Source: Erythrobacter dokdonensis DSW-74
GTDB taxonomy: Bacteria > Pseudomonadota > Alphaproteobacteria > Sphingomonadales > Sphingomonadaceae
DNA: 64,000 nt
Direction: 5' to 3'
Assembly (NCBI RefSeq): GCF_001677335.1
Contig: NZ_LZYB01000001.1
Span: 62,001-126,000, forward strand
A program made the translations under genes and the position numbers. Positions within the stretch are counted from its first letter, which is position 1. Each line of letters opens with the position of its first letter. Positions 42,294 to 52,202 of the stretch are shown here, one piece after another. The notes below the pieces were generated by a model. That model was not told where the DNA came from and searched no databases. It saw only the letters and a program-made list of their open reading frames with translations.

Positions 42294-43304
42294 TCAGACC
42301 GCTACGACGTGCTGCTCGATAGCCCCGAAGATCGAGTGGTTGGCGCTGTCCCGCATCTCGATCCGCACCGTGTCGCCTGCCTGCATGAACGGCGTTTTCG
42401 GCGCGCCGTCCGCAATGGTTTCGATCATGCGGATTTCGGCGATGCAGGAATAGCCCGCGCCACCTTCGGCCACGGGCTTGCCCGCTCCGCCGTCCGCGCC
42501 CTTGTTCGAGATCGTGCCGGTGCCGATGATCGTGCCTGCACATAGGTTGCGGGTCTTGGCCGCATGGGCGACGAGCTGCGCGAGGTTGAAGGTCGCGTCC
42601 ACCCCCGCATTGGCGCGGCCGAAGGGCTGGCCGTTCAGGTCGACCATCAGCGGCAGGTGGATGAGGCAGTCGGCCCACGCCTCGCCCAGCTCGTCCGGCG
42701 TCACCGCGACCGGCGAGAAGGCGCTGGCGGGCTTGGACTGGAAGAAGCCGAAGCCCTTTTCCAGCTCCGCCGGGATGAGGCCGCGCAGGCTCACGTCGTT
42801 GACCAGCATCAGCAACTTGATGTGGCCTGCGGCCTCCTCCGGCGAAACGCCCATCGGCACATCGCCGGTGATGCAGGCGATCTCGCCCTCCATGTCGCAG
42901 CCCCATGCGGGATCGCCCAAGGGAATGTCCTGACGCGGGCGCAAGAAGCTGTCGGATCCGCCCTGATACATCAGCGGATCGTGGTAGAAGCTGTCGGGCA
43001 CCTTGGCCCCGCGCGCCTGCCGCACCAGTTCGACATGGTTGATATAGGCGCTGCCATCGGCCCACTGGTAGGCGCGCGGCAGGGGCGAATGGGCCTGCCG
43101 TTCATGGAAGCGCTCGCACGGCACCGCTTCATGCTCGACATCGCGGGCGAGCACTTCGAGTTCGGGCGCGATGCGATCCCAGTCGTCGAGCGCGGCCTGC
43201 AAGGTCGGCGCGATGTAACCGGCCGCGCAGCAGCGGGTGAGGTCCTTGCTGACCACCACCAGCCGCCCGTCGCGCGTGCCATTGTCAAGGGTTGCAAGCT
43301 TCAT
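42294..43304 (-). CDS. Fumarylacetoacetate hydrolase family protein
   Basis: A 336-residue FAH-fold hydrolase; in the homogentisate pathway it splits fumarylacetoacetate to fumarate and acetoacetate. The metal-binding acidic residues fall in the region WGCDMEGEIACITG (near 135-148) and in LVNDVSLRGL (near 165-175). An N-terminal domain (1-75) is present as in full-size bacterial FAH. ATG at 43304 overlaps the maiA stop by 4 bases. Adjacent maiA strongly supports fumarylacetoacetase function; no homogentisate dioxygenase lies in the window. Confidence 0.88.
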   Translation of the reverse strand: MKLATLDNGTRDGRLVVVSKDLTRCCAAGYIAPTLQAALDDWDRIAPELEVLARDVEHEAVPCERFHERQAHSPLPRAYQWADGSAYINHVELVRQARGAKVPDSFYHDPLMYQGGSDSFLRPRQDIPLGDPAWGCDMEGEIACITGDVPMGVSPEEAAGHIKLLMLVNDVSLRGLIPAELEKGFGFFQSKPASAFSPVAVTPDELGEAWADCLIHLPLMVDLNGQPFGRANAGVDATFNLAQLVAHAAKTRNLCAGTIIGTGTISNKGADGGAGKPVAEGGAGYSCIAEIRMIETIADGAPKTPFMQAGDTVRIEMRDSANHSIFGAIEQHVVAV

Positions 43305-43948
43305 GCAATATTCTCCGGGGAGTCGATCTGGTTATCGGGATGCGCCGCGGCGAAGGCGGGCAGGGCAAGGCAGGCGGCCTCGATGCGTGTGAGATGGGGG
43401 CTGGCCGAGAGGTCGTACGCGAACCGCCGCGCGTTGTAGAGCTGCGGCACCAGCACCACCTCGAACAGGCCGGGCGCATCGCCATGGAGGAAATCGCCCG
43501 TGCCCAGCATCGCCAGCCGCGCCTCTACGGGCAAGAGCGTGCGTTTCAGCCAGTGGCGATACCAGGTGTCGATTTCGTCCTGCGTGTGGCCCAACGGGTC
43601 TTTCAGGTATTTCAACACCGGCAGGTTGTTGACCGCGTGCACCTCGGTCGCGATGCCATAGGCGAGTTCGCGCACGGTATAACGATCCTCTATGCCCTCC
43701 GGCAGCAGGCGCGGCGTCGGATAAGCCTCGTCCAGCCATTCGAGCAGCGCCATCGACTGCGCCCGGTCGCGCCCGTCCGCCTCCAGCATCGGCAGCGAGC
43801 CGAAGGGGTTGCGGGCGGTAAAGGCGGCGTCCTTGTTCTCGGCGGTGACGAGGTTGACGGGGATGTTCTCGAAGGCCAGCCCCTTCAGGTTCAAGGCGAT
43901 CCTGAGCCGGTAGGAGGTCGACGAGCGGAAGTAGCCGAACAGGCGCAT
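43301..43948 (-). CDS. maiA: Maleylacetoacetate isomerase (zeta-class glutathione transferase)
   Basis: Glutathione-dependent isomerase converting maleylacetoacetate to fumarylacetoacetate. The 215-residue GST-fold protein carries the zeta-class catalytic motif SSTSYRLRIAL near residue 9 and the C-terminal helical domain with CLALPAFAAAHPDNQIDSP. It overlaps gcdH by 1 base and the fumarylacetoacetase gene by 4, placing the two aromatic ring-cleavage steps consecutively in one transcript. Confidence 0.93.
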   Translation of the reverse strand: MRLFGYFRSSTSYRLRIALNLKGLAFENIPVNLVTAENKDAAFTARNPFGSLPMLEADGRDRAQSMALLEWLDEAYPTPRLLPEGIEDRYTVRELAYGIATEVHAVNNLPVLKYLKDPLGHTQDEIDTWYRHWLKRTLLPVEARLAMLGTGDFLHGDAPGLFEVVLVPQLYNARRFAYDLSASPHLTRIEAACLALPAFAAAHPDNQIDSPENIA

Positions 43949-45153
43949 CAGAATGCCGCGATCCCCGTGATCGCCCGTCCGAGGATCAGCGCATGGACAT
44001 CATGCGTGCCTTCGTAGGTGTTGACGGTTTCAAGGTTCACCGCGTGGCGGATCACCTGATATTCCTCCGAAATGCCGTTGCCGCCATGCATGTCGCGCGC
44101 GGCCCGCGCGATATCGAGCGCCTTGCCGACATTGTTGCGCTTGACGATCGAGATCATGTCGGGGGCAAAGCGTCCCTCGTCGATCAACCGGCCTACCCTG
44201 AGGCTTGCCTGAAGGCCCAGCGCAATATCGCTCATCATGTCGGCGAGCTTCTTCTGGTAAAGCTGGGTCGCGGCCAGCGGGCGGCCGAACTGGTGTCGAT
44301 CAAGTCCGTACTGGCGCGCTGCGGCAAGGCAGAACTCCGCCGCCCCCATCGCGCCCCAGCTGATGCCGTAGCGCGCACGGTTGAGGCAGCCGAACGGGCC
44401 TTTCAGCCCTTCGACATTGGGCAGCAGCGCCGAGGCCGGCACCCGCACCTCGTCCATCATGATCATGCCGGTGGTCGAGGCGCGCAGGGAAATCTTGCCC
44501 TTGATCTTGGGGGCGGAAAGCCCGGCCATGCCCTTTTCAAGCACGAAGCCGCGGATCGCGCCGCCGTGCTCCTCGCTCTTGGCCCAGACCACGAAGACAT
44601 CGGCGAAGGGCGCGTTGGAAATCCACGTCTTGGAGCCGGAGATGACGTAGTCGTCGCCGTCCTTCTTGGCCCAGGTCTTCATTCCCGCCGGGTCCGAACC
44701 GGCATCGGGTTCGGTCAGGCCGAAGCAGCCGATCAGCTCGCCCGCTGCAAGGCCGGGGAGGTATTTGCGGCGCTGTTCGTCCGATCCATAGGCGTAGATC
44801 GGATGCATCACGAGGCTCGACTGCACGCTCGCCATCGAGCGGTAGCCGCTGTCCACCCGCTCGATTTCGCGGGCGATGAGGCCATAGGCGACATAGCTTG
44901 CGCCCGCGCCGCCGAATTCTTCCGGGATCGTCGCACCCAGCAGGCCCGCCTTGCCCATCAGCGGGAAGAGTTCGGGCGCGTCCATTTCCTCGCGAAAGGC
45001 ATCGATCACGCGCGGCTGCAATTCGCCTTGCGCAAAGCCGTGCGCGGCGTCGCGGATCATCCGTTCTTCTTCGCTCAGCTGGCTTTCGAGGTCGAAGGGG
45101 TCTTCCCAGTTGAACGGGGCGATACCGCTCTTGGGTGCCGGGGTGCCATGCAT
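43948..45153 (-). CDS. gcdH: Glutaryl-CoA dehydrogenase
   Basis: A 401-residue acyl-CoA dehydrogenase that oxidatively decarboxylates glutaryl-CoA to crotonyl-CoA. The catalytic glutamate lies in [20 protein letters not shown] (near 380), the FAD segment is around [13 protein letters not shown], and an arginine-rich [18 protein letters not shown] stretch suits the GCDH subgroup. ATG at 45153 has a GGAG Shine-Dalgarno; the frame further upstream is non-conserved. It heads the catabolic operon. Confidence 0.92.
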   Translation of the reverse strand: MHGTPAPKSGIAPFNWEDPFDLESQLSEEERMIRDAAHGFAQGELQPRVIDAFREEMDAPELFPLMGKAGLLGATIPEEFGGAGASYVAYGLIAREIERVDSGYRSMASVQSSLVMHPIYAYGSDEQRRKYLPGLAAGELIGCFGLTEPDAGSDPAGMKTWAKKDGDDYVISGSKTWISNAPFADVFVVWAKSEEHGGAIRGFVLEKGMAGLSAPKIKGKISLRASTTGMIMMDEVRVPASALLPNVEGLKGPFGCLNRARYGISWGAMGAAEFCLAAARQYGLDRHQFGRPLAATQLYQKKLADMMSDIALGLQASLRVGRLIDEGRFAPDMISIVKRNNVGKALDIARAARDMHGGNGISEEYQVIRHAVNLETVNTYEGTHDVHALILGRAITGIAAF

Positions 45154-45241
45154 GGCGTTGCTCCTGCGTTTTTCGTTTCCGTCCGCCTTCGCAGGTGCGC
45201 GTATCCTTCGCAAGGCTCCTTCGCACGGCCGCGCGAGAGCT

Positions 45242-45562
45242 TTAGCTTCGTGCGGGGTATATCCCTTGGGTGACGATGCAATATTTCAGCTTGCGGCCTT
45301 CCTTGTCGCCCGTTCCGTCAAGCTTGGGCAGGGCAAAGGTCGTGCGTCCGTCGCCGCCATACATGGTGCCCAGCAGCGAAAAAAGGGCCGTGTTCTGGTC
45401 GATCGCAAGCAGGCGACCATCAGCTGGCAACGTGTTTCGCGGGCAGAAATTCCCGGCGAACACGAACACTTCTCCCAGATATGCGTCGCGCGCCTGAGCC
45501 GGTGTGCTGAAGGCCATCAGGGTGGCAGCGACAAGCCCGGTGCCGGAGAGCCACGTTTTCAT
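45242..45562 (-). CDS. Secreted phage tail-collar domain protein
   Basis: A 106-residue protein with a signal peptide (1-25, cleavage after AQA) and a Tail_Collar-type domain. [48 protein letters not shown] (about 28-79) closely follow the microcystin-dependent protein/tail-fibre collar motif. Two cysteines (C40, C95) could form a disulfide. Stand-alone secreted collar domains occur without phage genes, and no other phage gene is nearby. Function unknown. ATG at 45562 is preferred over 45595 because it begins the signal peptide. Confidence 0.8.
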   Translation of the reverse strand: MKTWLSGTGLVAATLMAFSTPAQARDAYLGEVFVFAGNFCPRNTLPADGRLLAIDQNTALFSLLGTMYGGDGRTTFALPKLDGTGDKEGRKLKYCIVTQGIYPARS

Positions 45563-45694
45563 CTTCCGTTTCCTCCCTTGGTCACAGGCGTTCATACTGG
45601 ACCGAAAGGGAAGGGGTGTCCAACGCCAGCGGGGAAAAATCCGGTGCGGTCTAGTTCCGCGAGCGCGGCGCGGAGTGGCGGAGCCGGGATTTTT

Positions 45695-46051
45695 TCAGCA
45701 GGTCGTCAACACCCGGCCGACGGCATCGAGCAGCACCGCCGGAGGGCAGGGTTTGGCCACAGCCATCGCTCGCGGGAAACGGGCGGCAAGCTCGTCCCTT
45801 TCGGAGCGTTCGGAATGGAGGATCACCGGCACATCATCATCGAGCAGTTTCTGCGCCAGTTCGTAGGTCAGCCCGTCTGCAAGCTCGATATCGAGGATCG
45901 CAAGATCAGGCTTTTCCTTCTGGCACGCGAGCATGGCCGAGGAAATTCCGGCATGGGGTCCTTCGACCTCGTACCCCGCTTCCTCAAAAGTATCGCGCAG
46001 ATCAAATGCCGTAATATACTCGTCTTCGGCGACCAATATTCGCAAGGCCAT
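45695..46051 (-). CDS. Single-domain response regulator (receiver only)
   Basis: A 118-residue CheY-like receiver. The acidic pocket AEDE (10-11), phosphoacceptor D54 in LAILDIELADG and K100 in AVAKPCPP are all present, but there is no output domain. No histidine kinase is adjacent, so its partner must be elsewhere. A long N-terminal extension in the open frame is rejected because ATG at 46051 starts the domain exactly. Confidence 0.88.
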   Translation of the reverse strand: MALRILVAEDEYITAFDLRDTFEEAGYEVEGPHAGISSAMLACQKEKPDLAILDIELADGLTYELAQKLLDDDVPVILHSERSERDELAARFPRAMAVAKPCPPAVLLDAVGRVLTTC

Positions 46052-46125
46052 CCGTCCTCTCCCGCATCCGCGACTCTCCCCGGACGCAAGAATAACATGG
46101 AATCGGCGCAAGCCTTGCAGGAATA

Positions 46126-46686
46126 TTATCCGTTATTGCCGAAACGTTGAGCAAAGGCAGTTTCGTCGCCCTGGCTGAGCAGCTTTGCCTGTTCGATCCA
46201 CTGGTCGCGGGTGATGCGTCCCTTGAAACGGCCGAGCTGGTCGTCGATGCGCGCGACATCTTCCTCCGACCAGCTTGCGATCTGGGCATAGGAGGTGACG
46301 CCAAGCTCTCCGAGAAGTGCCACCAATTTGGGGCCAACACCCTTGATGCGCGACAGATCGTCGGCGGCAACCGGGGCGGGGGCGGGGGCCTCGGCAACCG
46401 GCGCAGGAACAGGTGCGGGCTCGGGCGCTGGGGCCGGCTGAGAGATAGGTTCTGGCGCAGGCGCAGGCGCAGCTTTGGCAACCGCCGGAGCTGCATCAAT
46501 CAGCGCCTGATTGCGCTGCGCAGGCGCCGCGCCTTCGGCCAGCACATCGCGGGCGAGGGCCGGGGCACTGCCGTCTTCCACAATTTTGGCCTTGCGGTTG
46601 GCGCGCATCAGGAACCACACCGCGACGATCAGCAGTGCAAGGCTCAGCACGATCAGCGCCAGGGCAGCGGAAAATTGGTCAGACAT
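46126..46686 (-). CDS. Membrane-anchored helix-hairpin-helix protein with Pro-Ala linker
   Basis: A 186-residue protein. An N-terminal membrane helix (about 6-28) precedes a basic stretch (RANRKAKIV) and a Pro-Ala-Glu-rich linker (about 70-108). The C-terminal HhH-like domain, DDLSRIKGVGPKLVALLGELGVTSY (near 110-135), resembles DUF4332/NuoE-like HhH segments. Such domains bind DNA or serve in complex assembly; the function here is unknown. ATG at 46686 is chosen because it begins the membrane helix. Confidence 0.8.
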   Translation of the reverse strand: MSDQFSAALALIVLSLALLIVAVWFLMRANRKAKIVEDGSAPALARDVLAEGAAPAQRNQALIDAAPAVAKAAPAPAPEPISQPAPAPEPAPVPAPVAEAPAPAPVAADDLSRIKGVGPKLVALLGELGVTSYAQIASWSEEDVARIDDQLGRFKGRITRDQWIEQAKLLSQGDETAFAQRFGNNG

Positions 46687-46787
46687 GAGCACGCGTCTCC
46701 TGGGGGAATCGGAAAAGAGCACCGCTTTAGCAGCGGCTAGGCGTCAATCCCAAGTCCCTTCGGGTCGCGCACCCTCCGGGCACCGCG

Positions 46788-48452
46788 TCAGCCGCCTTTC
46801 AGGCTGCCCGCCAGCGCGTTCAGTTGCAGGAATTCCTGGCGCCAGTAATTGTCCTGCTGGCCGGCGAGCCGGTCGATGTCGGCAAAGTCGAAGCCCATCA
46901 TCATCTCGTCCCCGCGCAGCACCTGCCCGAACGCGGCGACCGCGGCGGCGAAGGCGAAATCGCCCCGTGGCAGAGCGGCTGTCTTGAGCGCGGCGGAGGG
47001 CACCGCCTGCTCGATCAGCTTCGAGGTGTCGCCGTCGGGCAGCTTGTAGCGCAGTTTGACATTGGCGGCCTCGGCGAGCCGCGCGGCGGCGGCCTTGTCG
47101 GGCGCATCCTCGTAGCGGCGCGGCGCGATCCAGCCCTTGCCGCCGACGGGCACGACCTCGTAGATCGCTGTCACCTGGTGCCCTGCGCCGATATCGCCCG
47201 CATCGACCCGGTCATTGTCGAAATCCTCCTCGCGCAGCGCCCGGTTCTCGTAGCCTACAAGGCGATACTGGCTGATCACGGCCGGATTGAATTCGACCTG
47301 GATCTTCACGTCCTTGGCGATGGTGAACAAGGTCGAGCTCATCTCCTCGCCCAGCACCTTTTTCGCTTCCAGCGCGGTGTCGATATAGGCGTAGTTGCCG
47401 TTCCCGTGATTGGCGATCTGCTCCATCATCGCTTCGTTGTAATTGCCCGTGCCGAAGCCCAGCGTGGTCAGCGTGATGCCCTTGTCGCGCTTGTTCTCGA
47501 TCATTTCGATCAGCGCTTTGGTGTCCGAGAGGCCGACATTGAAATCGCCGTCGGTGGCAAGGATGACGCGGTTGACGCCGTCCTTGATGAAGTTGTCCTC
47601 GGCGATGCGGTAGGCCAGTTCGATGCCTGCGCCGCCTGCGGTCGATCCGCCCGCCGAAAGGCTGTCGAGCGCGCGGCGGATTTTCCCGGTGTCGCTGGTC
47701 GGTTCGAGCACCAGCCCCGCAGCGCCCGCATAGACCACGATCGAAACCTTGTCCCGGGGGCCAAGCTCACCCGCCAGCCCGGCCAGCGCGGTCTTGACCA
47801 GCGGCAGCTTGTCGGCAGAGTTCATCGAGCCCGAGACATCCATCAGGAACACGAGGTTGGCGGGCAGACGTTCGTCGCGCTCGATATCATAGCCGCGCAG
47901 GCCGATACGCATCAGATAGGTGCCCTCGTTCCACGGGCTTTTCGCCACGTCGGTCGACACCGTGAAGGGCTGGCTGCGATCCTTGGGCCTAGCATAGTCG
48001 TAGCGGAAGTAGTTGACCATCTCCTCGGTACGCACCGCGTCCTGCGGGGGCATCATCCCCTGCGACAGGAACCGGCGGGTGTTGGCATAGGCCCCGGTAT
48101 CCACATCGACGCTGAAGGTGGAGACCGGCTCGGCGCTGGTCAGCTTGACGGGCGAGACTTCCTTGCCGTCATACTTCTCGCGGCCCGGATCGGTGGCGAC
48201 CATCACCGGTGCGGCGTAAAAGGCGTTCTCGGCACTCACCGCGCCGCCGCGAATCCGCGAGCCGGTGACGGTAACCGCCATCGCATCGCCCGCGGCATAG
48301 GCGGGCGGCGGGGGAGGCGGCGGCGCCGGAGGGGCGGGTTTCTCGGCTCGCGGAGCCGGTGCCTGCGCCAGATCGCCCGGTGCTTCCCTCGCGCAGCTTG
48401 CCAGAACCACACACAGTGCCGCAGTGGCGGCGAGTCTCGTCCCTCGCATCAT
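46788..48452 (-). CDS. VWA-domain lipoprotein (YfbK-like)
   Basis: A 554-residue lipoprotein with lipobox VLASC (Cys about 20). A proline-rich spacer (about 38-52) follows, then a short VTVTGSRIRGG stretch resembling the plug-start sequence of sphingomonad TonB receptors. The YfbK-type domain (about 75-185) leads into a VWA domain with MIDAS DVSGSMN (about 205) and a C-terminal DUF3520-like part. The start at 48452 is chosen because GGGGAG lies 5 bases before it. Function of the family is unknown. Confidence 0.88.
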   Translation of the reverse strand: MMRGTRLAATAALCVVLASCAREAPGDLAQAPAPRAEKPAPPAPPPPPPPAYAAGDAMAVTVTGSRIRGGAVSAENAFYAAPVMVATDPGREKYDGKEVSPVKLTSAEPVSTFSVDVDTGAYANTRRFLSQGMMPPQDAVRTEEMVNYFRYDYARPKDRSQPFTVSTDVAKSPWNEGTYLMRIGLRGYDIERDERLPANLVFLMDVSGSMNSADKLPLVKTALAGLAGELGPRDKVSIVVYAGAAGLVLEPTSDTGKIRRALDSLSAGGSTAGGAGIELAYRIAEDNFIKDGVNRVILATDGDFNVGLSDTKALIEMIENKRDKGITLTTLGFGTGNYNEAMMEQIANHGNGNYAYIDTALEAKKVLGEEMSSTLFTIAKDVKIQVEFNPAVISQYRLVGYENRALREEDFDNDRVDAGDIGAGHQVTAIYEVVPVGGKGWIAPRRYEDAPDKAAAARLAEAANVKLRYKLPDGDTSKLIEQAVPSAALKTAALPRGDFAFAAAVAAFGQVLRGDEMMMGFDFADIDRLAGQQDNYWRQEFLQLNALAGSLKGG

Positions 48453-48518
48453 CTTGTCTCCCCACATCAAAGGCGAGCGAGATGATCCGGTCCGGGCCGT
48501 GAATAGCGACTGAACGCT

Positions 48519-50063
48519 CTAGGACGGCGACGAAGCGTCCGGGGCGGGGACGACATTCTTGCGGAACAGCACCTTGTCGCCCTCGTCGAAACCGCGCCGC
48601 CAGATCACCAGCGCATAGGTGGCGAGCACCGCCGGAATGCCGACGACGAGTTCAATCCATTCGGGCAGGAAGGTGAAGGCATAGCCCACCACCACCGCCG
48701 CACCCGCGGCGTAGACCAGCGGCCAGCGCCAGTTGGAAACGGGTGCGCCCAGCAGGTGCTTCAGCAGCAGCGCCTTGACGAGGCTCGATGCCGCCAGCGC
48801 CAGCATCAGCGCCCCGGCTGCCCCTGCCGCCTGATAGCCATCGCCAAAGCCTGCATTGCGCGCCGCCATGATCAGCGCCACCGTCAGCCCTGCCTGAAGT
48901 GCAATGATCCCGACCGATATGGCGAGATTGCGCTTCCTTGCGATGTAGACCAGCACGCTTTCCGAGACGACCGCCATCGAGGCGACCACCTCGGCGGCGA
49001 GCAGGAAGGCGAGCGTGGCGGTGCCCGCGACATAGTCCGGCCCCCACAGCCCCATCACCGCTTCGCCCGGGATCGCCAGCACCAGTGCGATGCCAAGCTG
49101 CACCGCGATGATCCAGAAGCCCACTTGCCGCACCTGCGCGGCAATCGCTTCCATGTTGCCGATGCGCAGGTTCTTGGTGATGACAGGCGACAGGATCGGC
49201 TCGAAACTGGTCTTCAGCTTCTGCGGCAATGATGCGATCTGCTGCGCGGCGTAATAGATGCCGACCGCCTGCGGAGGCGCGAACAGGCCGAGGATGAAGA
49301 TATCGAGCAGCCGCGTGCCGCGCTCGATCGCGTCGGCACCCACCAGCGGGAAGGCACTCGCCGACATGCCGAGCATGGCGCGCGGGGCCGGTCGCCAGTC
49401 GCGCGGCAGCCCGTAAGTGCGCAGGAACGGCCAGAGCGCGGTCAACAGGCCGGCATAGATCGAGGTGATGAAGGCCAGCGCCAGCCCGGCATCGCGCGTC
49501 CCGGGCAGGTAGAAGAACAGTCCCGCCGCGATCGAGATCGTCCACGGTTCGACAATCGCCCGCGTGCGTACCGTGGTGGCGATATCGAAGCGATAGGCCT
49601 GCGCCGCGAGCAGGATCTCGGTCACGGCAAAGGCCGGGATGGTGGCGACCAGCCAAAGATCATAGGGGCTGTTGGTGCCGTTCGGGAACATCGGCTCCGG
49701 GAATGCCAGAAGCAGCAGCGCGGCGATGGCGGAATAGCCCAGCGCCAGCAGCATCCCGTCATAGACGAGGTTGACCTCCGCCGACCGGTTCTCGCCCGCG
49801 CCTTCGGACAGGCGTTGCGCCAGCCCGCGCTTTTCGCCCAGCGAACAGATCAGCGCGACAATCTCGATCAGGACCAGTGCCGAGGCGAAGCGGCCCAGGG
49901 CCTCGGCCCCGTAAAGCCGGGTAGCGATGACGAGAAAGGGGATGCGCGCCACCAGCCGGATGACAAAGCCCATGGTGTTGGTGCGCCCGCCCTTGGCCAG
50001 CGTGGCGAGGTCATCGCCGCCCTTTTCCGGGGCGGGAGCCGTGTCGGCGGGCGGCAGGCTCAC
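48519..50063 (-). CDS. Polysaccharide flippase-like multi-pass membrane protein (Wzx/MATE-type)
   Basis: A 514-residue protein with about 12-14 membrane helices, of the MurJ/MATE (MOP) superfamily that flips lipid-linked oligosaccharides across the inner membrane. Core features include TNTMGFVIRLVARIPFLVIATRLYGAEALGRF at the first helix pair. GTG at 50063 overlaps the gpsA stop (GTGA), so the two are co-translated. No glycosyltransferase lies nearby, so the substrate is unknown. Confidence 0.82.
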   Translation of the reverse strand: MSLPPADTAPAPEKGGDDLATLAKGGRTNTMGFVIRLVARIPFLVIATRLYGAEALGRFASALVLIEIVALICSLGEKRGLAQRLSEGAGENRSAEVNLVYDGMLLALGYSAIAALLLLAFPEPMFPNGTNSPYDLWLVATIPAFAVTEILLAAQAYRFDIATTVRTRAIVEPWTISIAAGLFFYLPGTRDAGLALAFITSIYAGLLTALWPFLRTYGLPRDWRPAPRAMLGMSASAFPLVGADAIERGTRLLDIFILGLFAPPQAVGIYYAAQQIASLPQKLKTSFEPILSPVITKNLRIGNMEAIAAQVRQVGFWIIAVQLGIALVLAIPGEAVMGLWGPDYVAGTATLAFLLAAEVVASMAVVSESVLVYIARKRNLAISVGIIALQAGLTVALIMAARNAGFGDGYQAAGAAGALMLALAASSLVKALLLKHLLGAPVSNWRWPLVYAAGAAVVVGYAFTFLPEWIELVVGIPAVLATYALVIWRRGFDEGDKVLFRKNVVPAPDASSPS

Positions 50064-51076
50064 GCCCCGATGTCCCCGGCATCGCTTTCCAGCTCGGCCC
50101 GCAAGGGTCGCGAAAGCAGTTCGGCCACGATCTCGCGCGCGCTTGCCCCGCCGAGGATGGCATTGACGGCAGCGACAATCGGCATGGGCACACCGCGCTG
50201 CTCGGCCAGATCGGCCAGCACCGGCGCGGTATGCGCGCCCTCGGCAACGGTCCGGCGGTCGGCCATGAGGTCGGCCGCGGATGCGCCTTCGCCAAGCGCC
50301 TTGCCGAGCGCAAAATTGCGGCTGGAGGCGCTTGAACAGGTCAGCACCAGATCGCCCAGCCCGCACAGGCCCGTCAGCGTCTCGGTCTGCGCACCCAGTG
50401 CCTCGCCAAAGCGCAGCATCTCGCTAAAGCCCCGCGCAATCAGCGCCGCACGCGCGTTCTGGCCGAGGCCGAGGCCGTCGACCACGCCGCAGGCAATCGC
50501 CAGCACGTTCTTGACCGCGCCGCCGATCTCCGCGCCGGTCACATCGTCGGAATAATAGGGCCGGAAGGCGGGCCGGGCGATGGCGGGGGCCAGCCGTTCC
50601 CACTGCTCCGCTCCGCCGCCGCAGGCGAGGGTCACGGCAGTCGGCATGCCGGCGGCGACTTCATGCGCGAAGGTTGGGCCGGAAAGCACGGCGATGGCGC
50701 TGCCGGGCGAGGCTTCGCGCGCGACATCATTCATCAGCCGCCCGCTGCCTGCCTCGATACCCTTGGAACACAGCACCAGATCGCGCGGAGGGCGGGGCAG
50801 GCTTGCCAGCACCTTGCCCAGCACCTGCGCCGGGGTGACGACCAGCAGGGTGTCGATCCCCGTCAGATCGCCAAGCTCGCCGGTCGCGCGGATCGTCGGC
50901 GCAAGGCTGGCGGACGGCAGGTAGAGCGGGTTGCGGTGTTCGGCATTGATCGCCTGGACCACTTCAGGCTCATAGGCCCACAGCACCACGTCGCGGCCAT
51001 CCGAGGCGAGCATCTGCGCCAGCGCGGTGCCCCATGCGCCCGCGCCGATGACACCAATGGTTTCGTGCTGGGTCAT
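50060..51076 (-). CDS. gpsA: NAD(P)-dependent glycerol-3-phosphate dehydrogenase
   Basis: Makes sn-glycerol-3-phosphate from dihydroxyacetone phosphate for phospholipids. The 338-residue protein has the N-terminal dinucleotide motif [16 protein letters not shown] (about 7-22), [11 protein letters not shown], and the catalytic lysine segment around [16 protein letters not shown] at 51076 overlaps the tsaD stop by 4 bases, so translation follows tsaD. The longer open frame upstream runs inside tsaD. Confidence 0.96.
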   Translation of the reverse strand: MTQHETIGVIGAGAWGTALAQMLASDGRDVVLWAYEPEVVQAINAEHRNPLYLPSASLAPTIRATGELGDLTGIDTLLVVTPAQVLGKVLASLPRPPRDLVLCSKGIEAGSGRLMNDVAREASPGSAIAVLSGPTFAHEVAAGMPTAVTLACGGGAEQWERLAPAIARPAFRPYYSDDVTGAEIGGAVKNVLAIACGVVDGLGLGQNARAALIARGFSEMLRFGEALGAQTETLTGLCGLGDLVLTCSSASSRNFALGKALGEGASAADLMADRRTVAEGAHTAPVLADLAEQRGVPMPIVAAVNAILGGASAREIVAELLSRPLRAELESDAGDIGA

Positions 51077-52158
51077 GCCTTCACTCCTGCACCGCGCACC
51101 TTGCCCGCTTCGGGGTCGAGCGGCCAGCGCGGGCGCGCGGCGACATCGAGCGGGTCGCCGGTGAAATCCGGCCCTTCGGTTGCGAGCCGCTCGATGCCCG
51201 CCCATGCGATCATCGCGGCATTATCGGTGCACAGGGCGAGCGGCGGGGCGACAAAGCGCATCGCGTGTTTCGTCGCCAGAGCTTCGAGGGCTGCGCGAAC
51301 GGTCTTGTTGGCGGCGACCCCGCCCGCCACCACCAGCGCCGGGAAGGGGCCGGCGGCGGCCAGTGCATGGTCGAGCCGGTCTGTCAGGCATTCGACCGCC
51401 GCCTGCTGGAAACTCGCGGCAATATCGGCAGGCGCGTGCGCGCCGCTTTCGACCGCGCGCAGCACCGCGCTCTTGAGGCCGGCGAAGGAGAAATGGGGTT
51501 CGGCCGAGCCCTTGAGCGGGCGGGGCAGGGGGACGGCGCGCGCGTCGCCCTCCAGCGCAAGGCGTTCCACCGCAGGCCCGCCCGGATAGCCCAGCCCGAG
51601 CAGCTTGGCGGTCTTGTCGAAAGCCTCGCCCAGCGCATCGTCGATGGTGGTGGCAAGGCGGCGATAGCGCCCGACGCCTTCCACGGCGAGGATCTGGCAA
51701 TGCCCGCCCGAGACCAGCAGCAGCAGATAGGGGAAGGCGAGGCCGCCATCGGCGAGACGCGGCGACAGCGCGTGGCCTTCAAGATGGTTCACCGCCAGCA
51801 AGGGCTTGCCGCTCGCCATCGCCAGCGCCTTGGCGCTTACCAGGCCGACCATCACCCCGCCGATCAGCCCCGGCCCGGCGGTGGCGGCAATCGCGTCGAC
51901 ATCATCGAGCGTCATGCCGGCCTCGGCCATGACCTTTTCGAGCATCGGGGCGAGCCGCTCGGCATGGGCGCGCGCGGCGATCTCCGGCACCACCCCGCCA
52001 TAGGGCGCGTGTTCGGCCTCCTGACTGGCGATGGCCTGGGCAATGATCGTCCGGTCACCCGCGACCAGCGCCACGGCAGTCTCGTCGCAGCTCGATTCGA
52101 TGCCCAGCACAAGCGGGGGCACGATGCGCGTATCAGAGATGTGAGCGGACGATCCCAT
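51073..52158 (-). CDS. tsaD: tRNA threonylcarbamoyladenosine transferase TsaD
   Basis: Catalytic subunit of the bacterial TsaBDE complex that installs threonylcarbamoyl on A37 of ANN-reading tRNAs. The 361-residue ASKHA-fold protein begins its core with [13 protein letters not shown] (near 20) and holds the metal motif NHLEGH (about 124-129) plus [10 protein letters not shown]. The MtaB enzyme at 1.8 kb acts on its product. Divergent from hemC with a 44-base gap, and co-translated with gpsA. Confidence 0.96.
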   Translation of the reverse strand: MGSSAHISDTRIVPPLVLGIESSCDETAVALVAGDRTIIAQAIASQEAEHAPYGGVVPEIAARAHAERLAPMLEKVMAEAGMTLDDVDAIAATAGPGLIGGVMVGLVSAKALAMASGKPLLAVNHLEGHALSPRLADGGLAFPYLLLLVSGGHCQILAVEGVGRYRRLATTIDDALGEAFDKTAKLLGLGYPGGPAVERLALEGDARAVPLPRPLKGSAEPHFSFAGLKSAVLRAVESGAHAPADIAASFQQAAVECLTDRLDHALAAAGPFPALVVAGGVAANKTVRAALEALATKHAMRFVAPPLALCTDNAAMIAWAGIERLATEGPDFTGDPLDVAARPRWPLDPEAGKVRGAGVKA

Positions 52159-52202
52159 GGCGCTTCCATCTAGTCGCTGTGGCCGCTAGGGCAAGCACAG
52201 CC

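Noticed and set aside
45430..45446. Fourth parS-like site (TGTTTCGCGGGCAGAAA)
   Set aside because: Only the left half matches; the palindrome is broken and the site is inside a gene.
45242..45562. Prophage based on the tail-collar gene
   Set aside because: It has a signal peptide and no integrase, capsid, portal or lysis gene lies nearby.
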